A stretch of 64,000 nucleotides of DNA, from positions 201,949 to 265,948 of the forward strand of contig CALMJK010000004.1 in NCBI GenBank assembly GCA_937864225.1, written 5' to 3'. The stretch comes from an uncultured bacterium (GTDB lineage Bacteria > Krumholzibacteriota > Krumholzibacteriia > LZORAL124-64-63). The position numbers were made by a program, and so were the translations under genes. Shown one piece after another: positions 39,775-47,478 of this stretch. Each line of letters begins with the position of its first letter. Within the stretch, counting starts at the first letter, position 1. The notes under the pieces were generated by a model, which did no database searches, was not told the DNA's origin, and was given only the letters and a program-made list of their open reading frames with translations.

Positions 39775-40943
39775 GGCTCGCGCTGCTGGGCCCGGCCCCG
39801 CCTTTTCGCGGCGGCATCGTCACCTACTTCGCGATGCTCGCGCGCGTGCTCGCCCAGCGCGGCCACGAACTGCTCTGGGCGTCGTTTCGCCGGCAGTATC
39901 CGCGCTTTCTCTTCCCGGGGACCGAGCAGGAGGGCGAGACGGCTCCCTGGCTGCGGCACGCCAACACGCCGCGCTTCGTGCCGTGGTCGCCGTGGAGCTG
40001 GTGGCGGACATACCGCGACCTGCGCGCCTTCGGCCCTGACGCGGTCGTCATCAAGTACTGGATCCCCTTCTTCGCACCCGGCTTCTTCGGGGTCGCCTGG
40101 CTGCTGCGCCGCCGGACGAGGACGCGCATCGTCTACATCCTCGACAACGTCATCCCGCACGAGAAGTACCCGCTCTCCGCGTTCCTCACGCGCCTAGCCC
40201 TGCGGCAGGGGCACGCCTGGATCGCGCAGTCGGAACAGGTCAGGCGCGACTTCTTCACGGTGCTGCCCGCGGCCGACCCGGGTGCCGTCGTGCTCGCCCC
40301 ACACCCGGTCTACGATTTCGGCGCGCCGGGGCGCCGACGCCCCGACCGGGCCGCCGCCCGCGCGCAGTTGGGTCTGCCGGCCGCGGCGCGCCTGGTCCTG
40401 TTCTTCGGCTTCATCAAGCCGTACAAGGGCGTCGCGCACCTGATCGAGGCGACGCCGCGGCTGCGCGAGCGCTACGGCGAGGCCCTGCAAGTGCTGGTCG
40501 TGGGCGACATCTACGGCGAGCGCCAGTCCTACCATGATCTGGTCGAGCGGCTGGGCGTGCGGGACGTCCTGCGCCTGGTGGAAGGGTTCGTCCCGGACGA
40601 GGCGGTCGAGGCCTACTTCTGCGCCGCGGACCTCGTCGTGCTGCCCTACGTGTCGGCCACGCAGAGCGGCATCGTGCAGATCGCGTACAATTACGACAAA
40701 CCGGTCGTCACCACGCGCGTCGGCGGCCTGCCCGAGGTCGTGATCGAGGGGGAAACCGGCTTCCTGGTGCCGCCCGCCGACCCCGCCGCGCTGGCGGGCG
40801 CGATCATCCGGTTCTTCGACGAGGAATGGAGCGGGCGTCTCGCCGCCGGCGTCGCGCGCGAAAAGGCGAAGTACTCCTGGGAGCGCATGGCGCAGACGAT
40901 CGAAGTCTTGGCGGCCGGTCAAGCCGGGAAACCCGCGCCGTGA
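39771..40943 (+). CDS. Glycosyltransferase family 4 (GT-B)
   Basis: A 390-residue GT4 enzyme. It has the N-terminal acceptor domain loop GPAPPFRGGIVTYFAMLA, then RLVLFFGFIKPYKGVAHLIEA and the donor-binding VLPYVSATQSGIVQIAYNYDKPVVTTRVGGLPEV, a standard E/G-X7-E-like region. It starts with GTG 39771 overlapping the stop of the GT9 gene, so the two work in one operon, presumably on the same glycan. It converges with the NifX-type island, leaving a 7-base gap. Confidence 0.88.
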   Translation: MRLALLGPAPPFRGGIVTYFAMLARVLAQRGHELLWASFRRQYPRFLFPGTEQEGETAPWLRHANTPRFVPWSPWSWWRTYRDLRAFGPDAVVIKYWIPFFAPGFFGVAWLLRRRTRTRIVYILDNVIPHEKYPLSAFLTRLALRQGHAWIAQSEQVRRDFFTVLPAADPGAVVLAPHPVYDFGAPGRRRPDRAAARAQLGLPAAARLVLFFGFIKPYKGVAHLIEATPRLRERYGEALQVLVVGDIYGERQSYHDLVERLGVRDVLRLVEGFVPDEAVEAYFCAADLVVLPYVSATQSGIVQIAYNYDKPVVTTRVGGLPEVVIEGETGFLVPPADPAALAGAIIRFFDEEWSGRLAAGVAREKAKYSWERMAQTIEVLAAGQAGKPAP

Positions 40944-40950
40944 CCCGCCG

Positions 40951-41289
40951 TCAGTGATCGCAAGCGTTCCGCTCGACCGCCAGGGTTCCCGCCAACCAGT
41001 CGTTCACGATCTGTTCCGGCTCCTGCGCCGGCGCGCCGACCACGACCTGAATGTCGCGCGCGACGAACAGGTCGCGCGCGCGTCCTCCCATGCCGCCGGC
41101 GATGACCACGCTCACGCCCCACTCGGCCAGCCACGGGGGCAAGAGCCCCGGCTGGTGCGCCGGAGCGGCGACGTCCTCGCGGCCCAGGATGCGCTTCGTC
41201 TGCGGGTCCACTTCGATCAGCGCGAAGCTCTCGCAGTGTCCGAAATGTTGGCACAGTCGGCCGGCGGCCAACGGGATGGCGATCTTCAT
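40951..41289 (-). CDS. NifX/NifB-C dinitrogenase-cofactor-domain protein (copy 1)
   Basis: A 112-residue single-domain protein of the dinitrogenase iron-molybdenum cofactor family: MKIAIPLAAGRLCQHFGHCESFALIEVD, then VSVVIAGGMGGRARDLF. Stand-alone members occur in anaerobes without nitrogenase and are thought to bind Fe-S or Mo-containing clusters. It is last in a seven-gene minus-strand island in which most genes overlap or nearly touch. ATG 41289 begins 3 bases after the preceding stop. Confidence 0.85.
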   Translation of the reverse strand: MKIAIPLAAGRLCQHFGHCESFALIEVDPQTKRILGREDVAAPAHQPGLLPPWLAEWGVSVVIAGGMGGRARDLFVARDIQVVVGAPAQEPEQIVNDWLAGTLAVERNACDH

Positions 41290-41292
41290 GCG

Positions 41293-42210
41293 TCAGACCT
41301 CGTCTTTCTGGAAGGATTGATCCGGCGCGGCGGCTGCCGAGGCGAGCACGGCCCAGAGGCGGCGGATGTCCTCGCCCGCGGGCGCGCCGGTTTCGACGAC
41401 CGCGCGCGCCGCGATCTGCGCGCGGGTGACCTCGCGGTCGTAGCGGACTCGGCCCGCGAGCGCAACGCCTCTCGCGCGCGCGTCCGCCTCGATTCGCTCC
41501 GACAGGTCGGGGTTCAGATCCCATTTGTTGACGCAGACCGCCGCCGGCACGCCGAAATGGCGGGCCAGCGACAGCACGCGCGCCAGGTCGTGCTCACCCG
41601 AGACGGTGGGTTCGGTGACCACCAGCAGCTGGGAGGCGCCCGTGACCGACGCGATGACCGGGCAGCCGATGCCCGGAGGGCCATCCACGATGACCAGGGG
41701 CCGTCCGCTCGCCGCCGCGATGCGGCGAGCCTCGCCGCGCACGATGGAGACCAGCTTGCCCGAGTTCTCGGCCGCCGCGGCCAGGCGCGCGTGCACGAGC
41801 GGTCCGCACCGCGTGTCCGACACCATCCACTCGCCGCAGACGCGCTCCGGAAGGTCGATCGCCCCCGTGGGGCACGTCCGCGCGCAGACCCCGCACCCCT
41901 CGCACGCGAGCGGGTCTACCGCGTACGCAGGCGCCGGCGCGCCGGCAGCGGGAGGCAACACAGCGCCGAAGCGACAGTGCGCGAGGCAGAGCCCGCAGCC
42001 GCGGCATGCCGCCGGGCGGACGACCGCCTGGCGCCCGGCGCGGAATTCGTGGCGCCGGCGCACGACGGGCGCGAGCACCAGGTGCAGATCCGCCGCGTCG
42101 ACATCGCAGTCGGCCACGACCGCGTTGCCCGCGAGCACGGCCAGCGAAGCGGCCACGCTCGTCTTGCCGGTGCCGCCCTTGCCGCTGATCACGACCAGTT
42201 CGCGCGTCAT
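41293..42210 (-). CDS. MinD/ParA-type P-loop ATPase with ferredoxin clusters (copy A)
   Basis: A 305-residue ATPase. The deviant Walker A GKGGTGKTSVAASLA opens the protein, and residues ~70-115 insert two 4Fe-4S motifs (CRGCGLCLAHC and CEGCGVCARTC), as in the COG1149 family. It ends with VDGPPGIGCPVIASV and a CVNKWDLN nucleotide-binding segment. The family is proposed to move or assemble Fe-S clusters. ATG 42210 overlaps the upstream paralogue's stop by four bases. The pair may work as a heterodimer, as tandem COG1149 genes are often inherited together. Confidence 0.87.
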   Translation of the reverse strand: MTRELVVISGKGGTGKTSVAASLAVLAGNAVVADCDVDAADLHLVLAPVVRRRHEFRAGRQAVVRPAACRGCGLCLAHCRFGAVLPPAAGAPAPAYAVDPLACEGCGVCARTCPTGAIDLPERVCGEWMVSDTRCGPLVHARLAAAAENSGKLVSIVRGEARRIAAASGRPLVIVDGPPGIGCPVIASVTGASQLLVVTEPTVSGEHDLARVLSLARHFGVPAAVCVNKWDLNPDLSERIEADARARGVALAGRVRYDREVTRAQIAARAVVETGAPAGEDIRRLWAVLASAAAAPDQSFQKDEV

Positions 42211-43067
42211 CGCGCTCTCACCGTTCCGGTCGCGCGTGTCAGATCGGCGATCCGCGCCAGCAGGCCGGTCAGCAGCGGACGGTACGCTGGCACGGCGTCC
42301 ACCATCAATTCGCCGCGCGAGTAGGCTTGCGCGACGCGCAGGTCGTCGGGGATCTCGAGCAGCACCGGCAACCCCTCGCCGGCGCACCAGCGTTGCACGC
42401 GATCATCTCCACTGCCCATCCGGTTGACCACGACGCCCAGCGCAAGCCCCATTTCTCGCACCGTGGCGACCGCCAGTTCGAGATCGTGCAATCCGAACGG
42501 CGTGGGCTCGGCGACCAGCAGCACCGCGTCCGCTCCGCGGAGTGTCGCGACGACGGGGCACGACGTGCCGGGCGGCGCGTCGAGGATCGCCGGCACGTCC
42601 TCGCGGCGCGCCGCCTTGACGGCCGCGACCAGCGGCGGCGCCGCGGCCACGCCCACGTCGAGGCGGCCCGTGACGAGCGTGATGTGATCGACCTGGCGGA
42701 TCTCGACCTCGCCGATGCGCCGCTCGGTCTCGCGGATGGCGCCACGCGGACAAACCAGCGCGCACCCGCCGCAGCCGTGGCACAACTCCGGGAACACCAG
42801 CGGCGTCGTCCCGAACGAGACGATGGCGTGCCAGGCGCAGAACCGGCCGCATTCGCCGCAGCCGTCGCAGCGGTGCGGGTCCACCTCGGGCACGGGAATG
42901 CCGATCACGCGCCGCTCGCGCGCCGGGCCGCCCAGGAAGAGGTGGGCGTTGGGCGCCTCGACGTCGCAGTCGAGCAATTGGACGGGACCGCCGATCACGC
43001 GCGCAAGGTTCACCGCGAGCGTGGTCTTGCCGGTCCCGCCCTTGCCCGAGGCGATGGCGAGGTTCAT
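42207..43067 (-). CDS. MinD/ParA-type P-loop ATPase with ferredoxin clusters (copy B)
   Basis: A 286-residue paralogue of the adjacent ATPase. It has SGKGGTGKTTLAVNLA at the start, DCDVEAPNAHLFL, two 4Fe-4S sites (CDGCGECGRFC and CHGCGGCALVCP), DAPPGTSCPVVATL and VVNRMGS. Fe-S cluster handling within the NifX/CGGC island is inferred from context. Both its start and its stop sit in ATGA overlaps, showing tight translational coupling along the operon. Confidence 0.87.
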   Translation of the reverse strand: MNLAIASGKGGTGKTTLAVNLARVIGGPVQLLDCDVEAPNAHLFLGGPARERRVIGIPVPEVDPHRCDGCGECGRFCAWHAIVSFGTTPLVFPELCHGCGGCALVCPRGAIRETERRIGEVEIRQVDHITLVTGRLDVGVAAAPPLVAAVKAARREDVPAILDAPPGTSCPVVATLRGADAVLLVAEPTPFGLHDLELAVATVREMGLALGVVVNRMGSGDDRVQRWCAGEGLPVLLEIPDDLRVAQAYSRGELMVDAVPAYRPLLTGLLARIADLTRATGTVRAR

Positions 43068-43426
43068 GCCCAGTGGCCTTCCACGTCCGCGCCGCGCGCC
43101 GGCGCGAGGCGGCCGGCCCGGAAGTCGGCCAGCGCGGTCGCCACGGTGGGGGCCGCGCTGTTGTAGACGGTGACTCCCGCCGCCGCGAGCACGCGGAAGG
43201 CTTTCGGGCCGCAGTGGCCCGTCACGACCGCCCGCGCGCCCGCACGCACGACCGTCTCGGCGGCCTGGATGCCGGCGCCCTGGGCGGCGCCGAGGTTCTG
43301 CGCGTTGTCGAGCATCTGCCAGGCGTCGCCGTCGAGGTCATACACGAGAAATTTCGGCGCGCGCCCGAACCGGCTGTCCAGGGGCGCGTCGGGGCCATCG
43401 CCCGAGGTCGTGAACGCGATCTTCAT
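43064..43426 (-). CDS. NifX/NifB-C dinitrogenase-cofactor-domain protein (copy 2)
   Basis: A 120-residue protein of the same family as the 40951 gene: MKIAFTTSGDGPDAPLDSRFGRAPKFLVYD, then AQNLGAAQGAGIQAAETVV and ARAVVTGHCGPKAFRVLAAAGVTVY, the complete domain including the conserved GxCGPKA segment. The presence of several divergent copies in one operon suggests different cluster-carrier roles. It overlaps the following ATPase gene by four bases. Confidence 0.88.
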   Translation of the reverse strand: MKIAFTTSGDGPDAPLDSRFGRAPKFLVYDLDGDAWQMLDNAQNLGAAQGAGIQAAETVVRAGARAVVTGHCGPKAFRVLAAAGVTVYNSAAPTVATALADFRAGRLAPARGADVEGHWA

Positions 43427-43439
43427 CGCCGTCTCCCGT

Positions 43440-43883
43440 TCAATTGTAGGCTTCCATGACGCCGCGAGGCTCTTTCATCAGTTCGCCCGCGACTTCATCC
43501 ATACGGCTCTCCGTCCAGAAAGGCAGTCGGCGGTGGGCCTCGAAGTACTTGAGCGGGATCGGATGCGTGCCGACCACGACGGGCAGGCCGTGGACCGTCT
43601 CGATGTAGGCTTGAAAACGGCGCAGGTGCGGGCAGGGGGGGTACCCCACGACCAGGCCGGTCGCCAGGTGGATCACGTTCGCGCCGTTTTGGCGAAACTC
43701 CGCCGGGACATCCTCGACGTTGCCGCCCGGGCAACCGCCGCAAGTGGAGTAGCCGACGATCTCGACCGGCTCGTCGGCCGCGTAGCGGGCGAAGCCGCCC
43801 CGCCGCTCCCGCAGCGCTCGGAAGCATTTCCCGCCGCCGCAGTCGCGGTAGCGGGCGCAGATGATGATGCCGATGCGCGCCAT
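43440..43883 (-). CDS. CGGC-domain protein
   Basis: A 147-residue protein of the CGGC family: MARIGIIICARYRDCGGGKCFRALRERRG, then GYSTCGGCPGGNVEDVPAEF and VGYPPCPHLRRFQAYIE. Its conserved Cys residues suggest metal or Fe-S binding. The function is unknown, but members are typical of anaerobes. It starts within a TGATG overlap with the DUF5320 gene and precedes the NifX copy by 13 bases. Confidence 0.85.
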   Translation of the reverse strand: MARIGIIICARYRDCGGGKCFRALRERRGGFARYAADEPVEIVGYSTCGGCPGGNVEDVPAEFRQNGANVIHLATGLVVGYPPCPHLRRFQAYIETVHGLPVVVGTHPIPLKYFEAHRRLPFWTESRMDEVAGELMKEPRGVMEAYN

Positions 43884-44227
43884 CACGCCTCCACTTTGCC
43901 GGGCGGCGCGTCGGCGAGCGCGTCGAGGCGGCCGCGGATCGCCGCCAATTGAGCCTGCAGCTCCCCGACCTGGTCCTCGAGCTGCCGCCTTTCCTGTCGG
44001 GGATCTGGCGCGACAGTAGTCGCGCCGAGATCGCCGAACCGCGCCCAGCCGGGCAGCCCCGTGGCGCGATAGCAGTTTCGCCAGCCACGTCCGCCGCCGC
44101 GGCCCCAGCCTCGGCCCCCGGGCTGGGGATTCATGAATCCGGGCCTGCCCGCGCCCGCGCAGAAGCCGGCCGCGCGGCCGGTCAAGGGGCCCATGCCCCT
44201 GGGTCCTGTTCTGTCTCCGCCTGGCAT
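43883..44227 (-). CDS. DUF5320 protein
   Basis: A 114-residue protein with the DUF5320 signature MPGGDRTGPRGMGPLTGRAAGFC, a Gly/Arg-rich centre and a C-terminal coiled coil (QERRQLEDQVGELQAQLAAIRGRLDAL). The family is small, of unknown function, and found beside NifX-like and MinD-like genes, as here. The coiled coil implies self-association or a partner. I take ATG 44227 because it gives the family's usual N terminus. The track's longer ORF is an extension. Confidence 0.85.
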   Translation of the reverse strand: MPGGDRTGPRGMGPLTGRAAGFCAGAGRPGFMNPQPGGRGWGRGGGRGWRNCYRATGLPGWARFGDLGATTVAPDPRQERRQLEDQVGELQAQLAAIRGRLDALADAPPGKVEA

Positions 44228-44253
44228 GATTCGTCCTCCTCGTTCGGGTTTGT

Positions 44254-44901
44254 TCATTTTCGCCGCAGCGCCACGCCGCACTGCGGACACTGCTTCCGGG
44301 CGCAAGGCTCGCCCTGCGCGTGGGGTTCGGCGTGACCGCACTGCGGGCAGACGCAGGTGCCGCCCGGACCGCCGGCCAGGGGGCCATTCAGGCGGCCACG
44401 GCGACCACCGCCGCCGGCGCCGCGACCGCCCCCGCCACCACCGCCGCCGGCGCCACCACCACCACCGCCTCTTCCCTTCATGTTCATCATTGACTCCTCT
44501 GCCGAGTTTTCGGCCCGCCGCCGCCCGCGGCCCCTGGGCCGCCCGCAGCAACCGGGCATCGTGAAGCGTTCGCCAGCCAATCCCCCGCGCAGCCAAGCTT
44601 GGACGACCTCGTCCAACGGCCCGGTCACGAAGGGGATCAGTCGGATTCCCTGTCCCGACACCATGACGGCCAGGGGGCGCGAGATGGCCCCGCACACCAG
44701 GTCATCCACGCCCCATTCGGACAGGCGCAGCGCTCGGACCGCCGGCGAGGCATCGGTGAATTCCGCGCGCGCCTGGGTCACGATGGCCCCCGCGGCGACG
44801 TCCACGAGCAGCAGGTGCCGGGCGACATCGAAGACCGGGGCGATCCGCTCCTGCCAGGCCGCGAAGGCCGCTCGTCGTGGTTTGAGTTGGCTGGATCGCA
44901 T
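44254..44901 (-). CDS. NifX-like domain fused to Gly-rich linker and zinc ribbon
   Basis: A 215-residue reading frame. Residues ~1-120 look like a NifX-type domain (APVFDVARHLLLVDVAAG, WGVDDLVCGAISRPL). A long Gly/Arg tract follows, then a C-terminal CVCPQCGHAEPHAQGEPC...CPQCG double-Cys ribbon. In related clusters the Gly-rich/zinc-ribbon part is, as I recall, a separate small protein. Here a GAGGAG with ATGATG at 44490-44485 sits inside the frame, so a shorter product may also be made. First gene of the island. Confidence 0.65.
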   Translation of the reverse strand: MRSSQLKPRRAAFAAWQERIAPVFDVARHLLLVDVAAGAIVTQARAEFTDASPAVRALRLSEWGVDDLVCGAISRPLAVMVSGQGIRLIPFVTGPLDEVVQAWLRGGLAGERFTMPGCCGRPRGRGRRRAENSAEESMMNMKGRGGGGGGAGGGGGGGGRGAGGGGRRGRLNGPLAGGPGGTCVCPQCGHAEPHAQGEPCARKQCPQCGVALRRK

Positions 44902-44963
44902 GCCCTGGTTATCCGCCAGATTCGTGCCGCGAGCGGAGAGGGCCGCGATATTTTGTAAACTGT

Positions 44964-44993
44964 TTTATAACAAAGTGTTGCTCCAGCAACCAA
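44964..44993 (-). promoter_or_regulatory. Candidate promoter with inverted-repeat operator
   Basis: On the minus strand TTGGTT and TATAAA are 18 bases apart, about 63 bases upstream of the NifX-fusion start. Inside the spacer lies the inverted repeat GTTGCTGGAGCAAC (44977-44990). That placement suits a repressor controlling the Fe-S island. Promoter strength and regulator identity are unknown. Confidence 0.4.
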
Positions 44994-45183
44994 ATGTGCG
45001 CAACGCGAGGATAATCGCATCCACGCGACTTTTAACGCGAAATGTAGTCGCACTATTGCAACTCAGAGAAGCTTGCCACGACGCCGGGCTCGCTCAGACG
45101 ACGACCACGGGACGCGCAAGCAAGAGGAACGGGCGTTGGAGGTGAGCGGCCCGGGTTTGGCCGGCCGGACCGCTCCAGCGGAC

Positions 45184-45384
45184 CTATTCCGGCAGGACCC
45201 CTTTACCAACGAAGAGGTTGTTGGCGTACATGTCCGTGTTGTAGGTCACGTAGTTCGTCGCGCCATCGACATCCGTCATGCACGGGCACACGCTGCCGCA
45301 CTTGCAGGCGCAGCTAGGCCTGTTGGGACCGCTGCCGGAGCCCTGCACGCCGGTCAGAACATCATCGCGAACGCGCTTGATCAC
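45184..45384 (-). CDS. Cys-rich RiPP precursor peptide A (radical SAM system)
   Basis: A 66-residue peptide: leader VIKRVRDDVLTGVQG, a Gly/Ser/Pro spacer, then CACKCGSVCPC and a tail VDGATNYVTYNTDMYANN. The track starts at an upstream GTG. I choose GTG 45384 because GGAGG lies ~8 bases before it and the N terminus then aligns with the second peptide. Five closely spaced Cys residues, paired with many Asn/Asp/Tyr residues, fit a substrate for radical-SAM thioether formation by the adjacent maturase. No double-Gly cleavage site is present. Experimental product unknown. Confidence 0.65.
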   Translation of the reverse strand: MIKRVRDDVLTGVQGSGSGPNRPSCACKCGSVCPCMTDVDGATNYVTYNTDMYANNLFVGKGVLPE

Positions 45385-45496
45385 CTGGATCACCTCCTCT
45401 CGGTGGTATGATTTCTCATCGCGCACGTGAAACTTGGTGATTCAAGAATAAAAATGCGCGGCCCGGGCCGAGCGGCCCGGGCCGTCCTTCAGGAGG

Positions 45497-45688
45497 CTAC
45501 ACTGGCGTAGCGGCGTTCACGTACAGATCCGGGTTATAAGCGACGAAGTTCGTGGCGCCGTCGACGCTCGTGGTGCACGGGCACACCGTGCCGCACTTGC
45601 AGGTTGGCGGCTGAACCGGTTTGCCTTTCTGCTCCTGGTACGAGCCATGCACAGCGGTCAGAACATCATCGCGAACGCGCTTGATCAT
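45497..45688 (-). CDS. Cys-rich RiPP precursor peptide B (radical SAM system)
   Basis: A 63-residue paralogue of peptide A: MIKRVRDDVLTAVHGS leader, a QEQKGKPVQPP spacer, TCKCGTVCPC core and TTSVDGATNFVAYNPDLYVN tail. ATG 45688 follows AAGGGGGTGAT. The leader, the Cys block and the VDGATN.V.YN tail are conserved between A and B while the spacer differs. That is the pattern expected if an enzyme recognises leader and core. It lies between the radical SAM gene and peptide A on the same strand. Confidence 0.7.
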   Translation of the reverse strand: MIKRVRDDVLTAVHGSYQEQKGKPVQPPTCKCGTVCPCTTSVDGATNFVAYNPDLYVNAATPV

Positions 45689-45760
45689 GACAATCACCCC
45701 CTTCGATAGTATGGTTTTTCATCCGAACGCGGCACATCATTTCGGCCGCGCACAAGCGAG

Positions 45761-45789
45761 AACGTACTGACCGTCCCGCTCGCTGTCAA
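45761..45789 (-). promoter_or_regulatory. Possible promoter for the Cys-rich precursors
   Basis: On the minus strand a perfect TTGACA (45789-45784) is followed after 17 bases by TACGTT, a weak -10 match. It would start a transcript about 65 bases before peptide B, separately from the radical SAM gene, which would allow high precursor expression. Confidence 0.3.
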
Positions 45790-45861
45790 TTCGTCCGTGG
45801 GTCATGTTTCTGCATTGTAAGAAAGAGCTCGCAGGTGGGACTCGTCACGATTGTCATGAGT

Positions 45862-47373
45862 TCATTCGAGGACCACGTACTTGAGCCACTCCGACGCCGC
45901 GGGGCCCATCTTCTTCAGGTCGAGCCAGTCTCTGAAGGTTGCGGCGATCGCCCGCCTGACCTCCTCGCATCGCGCGGCAGGGATGACCACGTCGTCGCCG
46001 CCCTCTGATTCCCACGAGGCGCCCATGTTGATGAAGCAAACCGTGCAATGCCGCACGGCCCAGCAGGTCGGGCAGCGCTGCGCCACGGCGCCTATCAGCT
46101 TCTTGTAAAGAGCGTGGATCCTGTTCATGTCGAAGCCGCGCGAGACGTGCCCGATGAACATGTTGTCGCCGCCCCGCTCGCAGGGCAGCATGGAGCCATC
46201 CGCCCTCACGTGCAGTTTGCGCTTGCCCGGCTGGCAACTGCCGGTCGGGAACAGTTCCTCGCCGAGCGGGTCGCGGCCGCGGAAGTGGTATTGCGCCAGG
46301 CGTTTGCTGTAGAAATTTTGCACCGCGGGGGGGAGCTGGGCGTGCTGGCCGTCCCGGCAGGCGGCAAAAAAACGCTGGCGAATGTCCAGATGATCGGTCT
46401 GGGCGCCGGTGGTCGACGTGTCGGACGGCTCGGCCTGCTTGAACTGGACGTTGGTAAGATCCGCGTACGAAATGGTGACCACGGGCTGTTTGGCGATGCC
46501 GAATTCCTGGTAGATCGGGAAATCTGCGAAGTAGTCGACCACTCTTTTGAGCGCATAAGGAGGGGCGACGACGGCGTTGAAGCGGATTCTCAGATGGGCC
46601 TCGGGGTCCAGGCGCAATAGCCTCCTGAGGCCGGCCACGACCGCTTCGTGCGTGCCGGTGCCGTCGCGGAACAGACGATAGCGGTCGTGCAGTTCCTGCG
46701 GTCCGTCCAGGCTGATCTGCACGTGGACTCTCTGGTCGATCAGGTACCGGGCGACGTCATCGTCGATGAGCGTGCCGTTGGTGTCGATGTTGATGAGCAC
46801 ATCCCGCTCGCCTTGCAGTCGTCGGATGTGGGCAATGCCCTCCTTGACGAGATCGAAGGCCAGCAAGGGCTCGCCGCCGTAGAACGAGACCGCCGGACGC
46901 TGTTTCTTGGCGTTGCGCGCCATGAAGAAATCGATGGCTTCGCGCAGGATCTGGCCGCTCATGACCGCTTCGTTGTGCACGCGGGAGCCGGCCCGGCCCG
47001 TCGTGTACGGGCAATACCGGCAGCGCAGATTGCACTGCTCGGTGATCGTCAGCTGAAGTTGCCCGATGCTGTCCTCGTATCCCTGGGGGTCGCTGCAACA
47101 GGCGCAGCGCTCTATGATCTTCAGATCCACCGGCGTCAAGGCCTGGCACTCGTCCCTGAGCTGCGCGATTTCCGCCAAGGCCGTGGCGACCTTGTCCGCG
47201 CCCCAGCGGGCGTCGAGCCGGGCGCGAACGGCCTCGTCTTCGAGCCCGTTCAAGTCGTGGACCACGGCGGCGACCACCTCGTCGCACTCGTACAGGTCAT
47301 TGGTCACCGCGTCAAAGAAATGCCAAGTCCCATCGTGCTGGAACACATGGCTCAGGACCGTTCCCTTGCTCAT
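45862..47373 (-). CDS. Radical SAM/SPASM peptide maturase
   Basis: A ~503-residue maturase. Residues 1-50 form a peptide-recognition-like segment (HFFDAVTNDLYECDEVVAAVV). A CACC motif precedes the radical SAM core, whose CNLRCRYC binds the catalytic 4Fe-4S cluster, followed by YGGEPLL and ISLDGPQELHDRYR. The C terminus is a SPASM region (SMLPCERGG, then CPTCWAVRHCTVC) for auxiliary clusters. The architecture matches enzymes that make Cys-to-carbon thioethers in Cys-rich peptides. ATG 47373 follows AGGTGAT. Two matching precursors lie immediately downstream, and no dedicated exporter or protease is next to it. Confidence 0.85.
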   Translation of the reverse strand: MSKGTVLSHVFQHDGTWHFFDAVTNDLYECDEVVAAVVHDLNGLEDEAVRARLDARWGADKVATALAEIAQLRDECQALTPVDLKIIERCACCSDPQGYEDSIGQLQLTITEQCNLRCRYCPYTTGRAGSRVHNEAVMSGQILREAIDFFMARNAKKQRPAVSFYGGEPLLAFDLVKEGIAHIRRLQGERDVLINIDTNGTLIDDDVARYLIDQRVHVQISLDGPQELHDRYRLFRDGTGTHEAVVAGLRRLLRLDPEAHLRIRFNAVVAPPYALKRVVDYFADFPIYQEFGIAKQPVVTISYADLTNVQFKQAEPSDTSTTGAQTDHLDIRQRFFAACRDGQHAQLPPAVQNFYSKRLAQYHFRGRDPLGEELFPTGSCQPGKRKLHVRADGSMLPCERGGDNMFIGHVSRGFDMNRIHALYKKLIGAVAQRCPTCWAVRHCTVCFINMGASWESEGGDDVVIPAARCEEVRRAIAATFRDWLDLKKMGPAASEWLKYVVLE

Positions 47374-47478
47374 TGTCGAAATCACCTGATTTGATCGTTG
47401 TTGTCGACCGGCGAGCGCGTTTGGATAGCCGATGAATGACAGTACGGTCTGAGTCGGACCCCTGTCAACGCACGCGGC

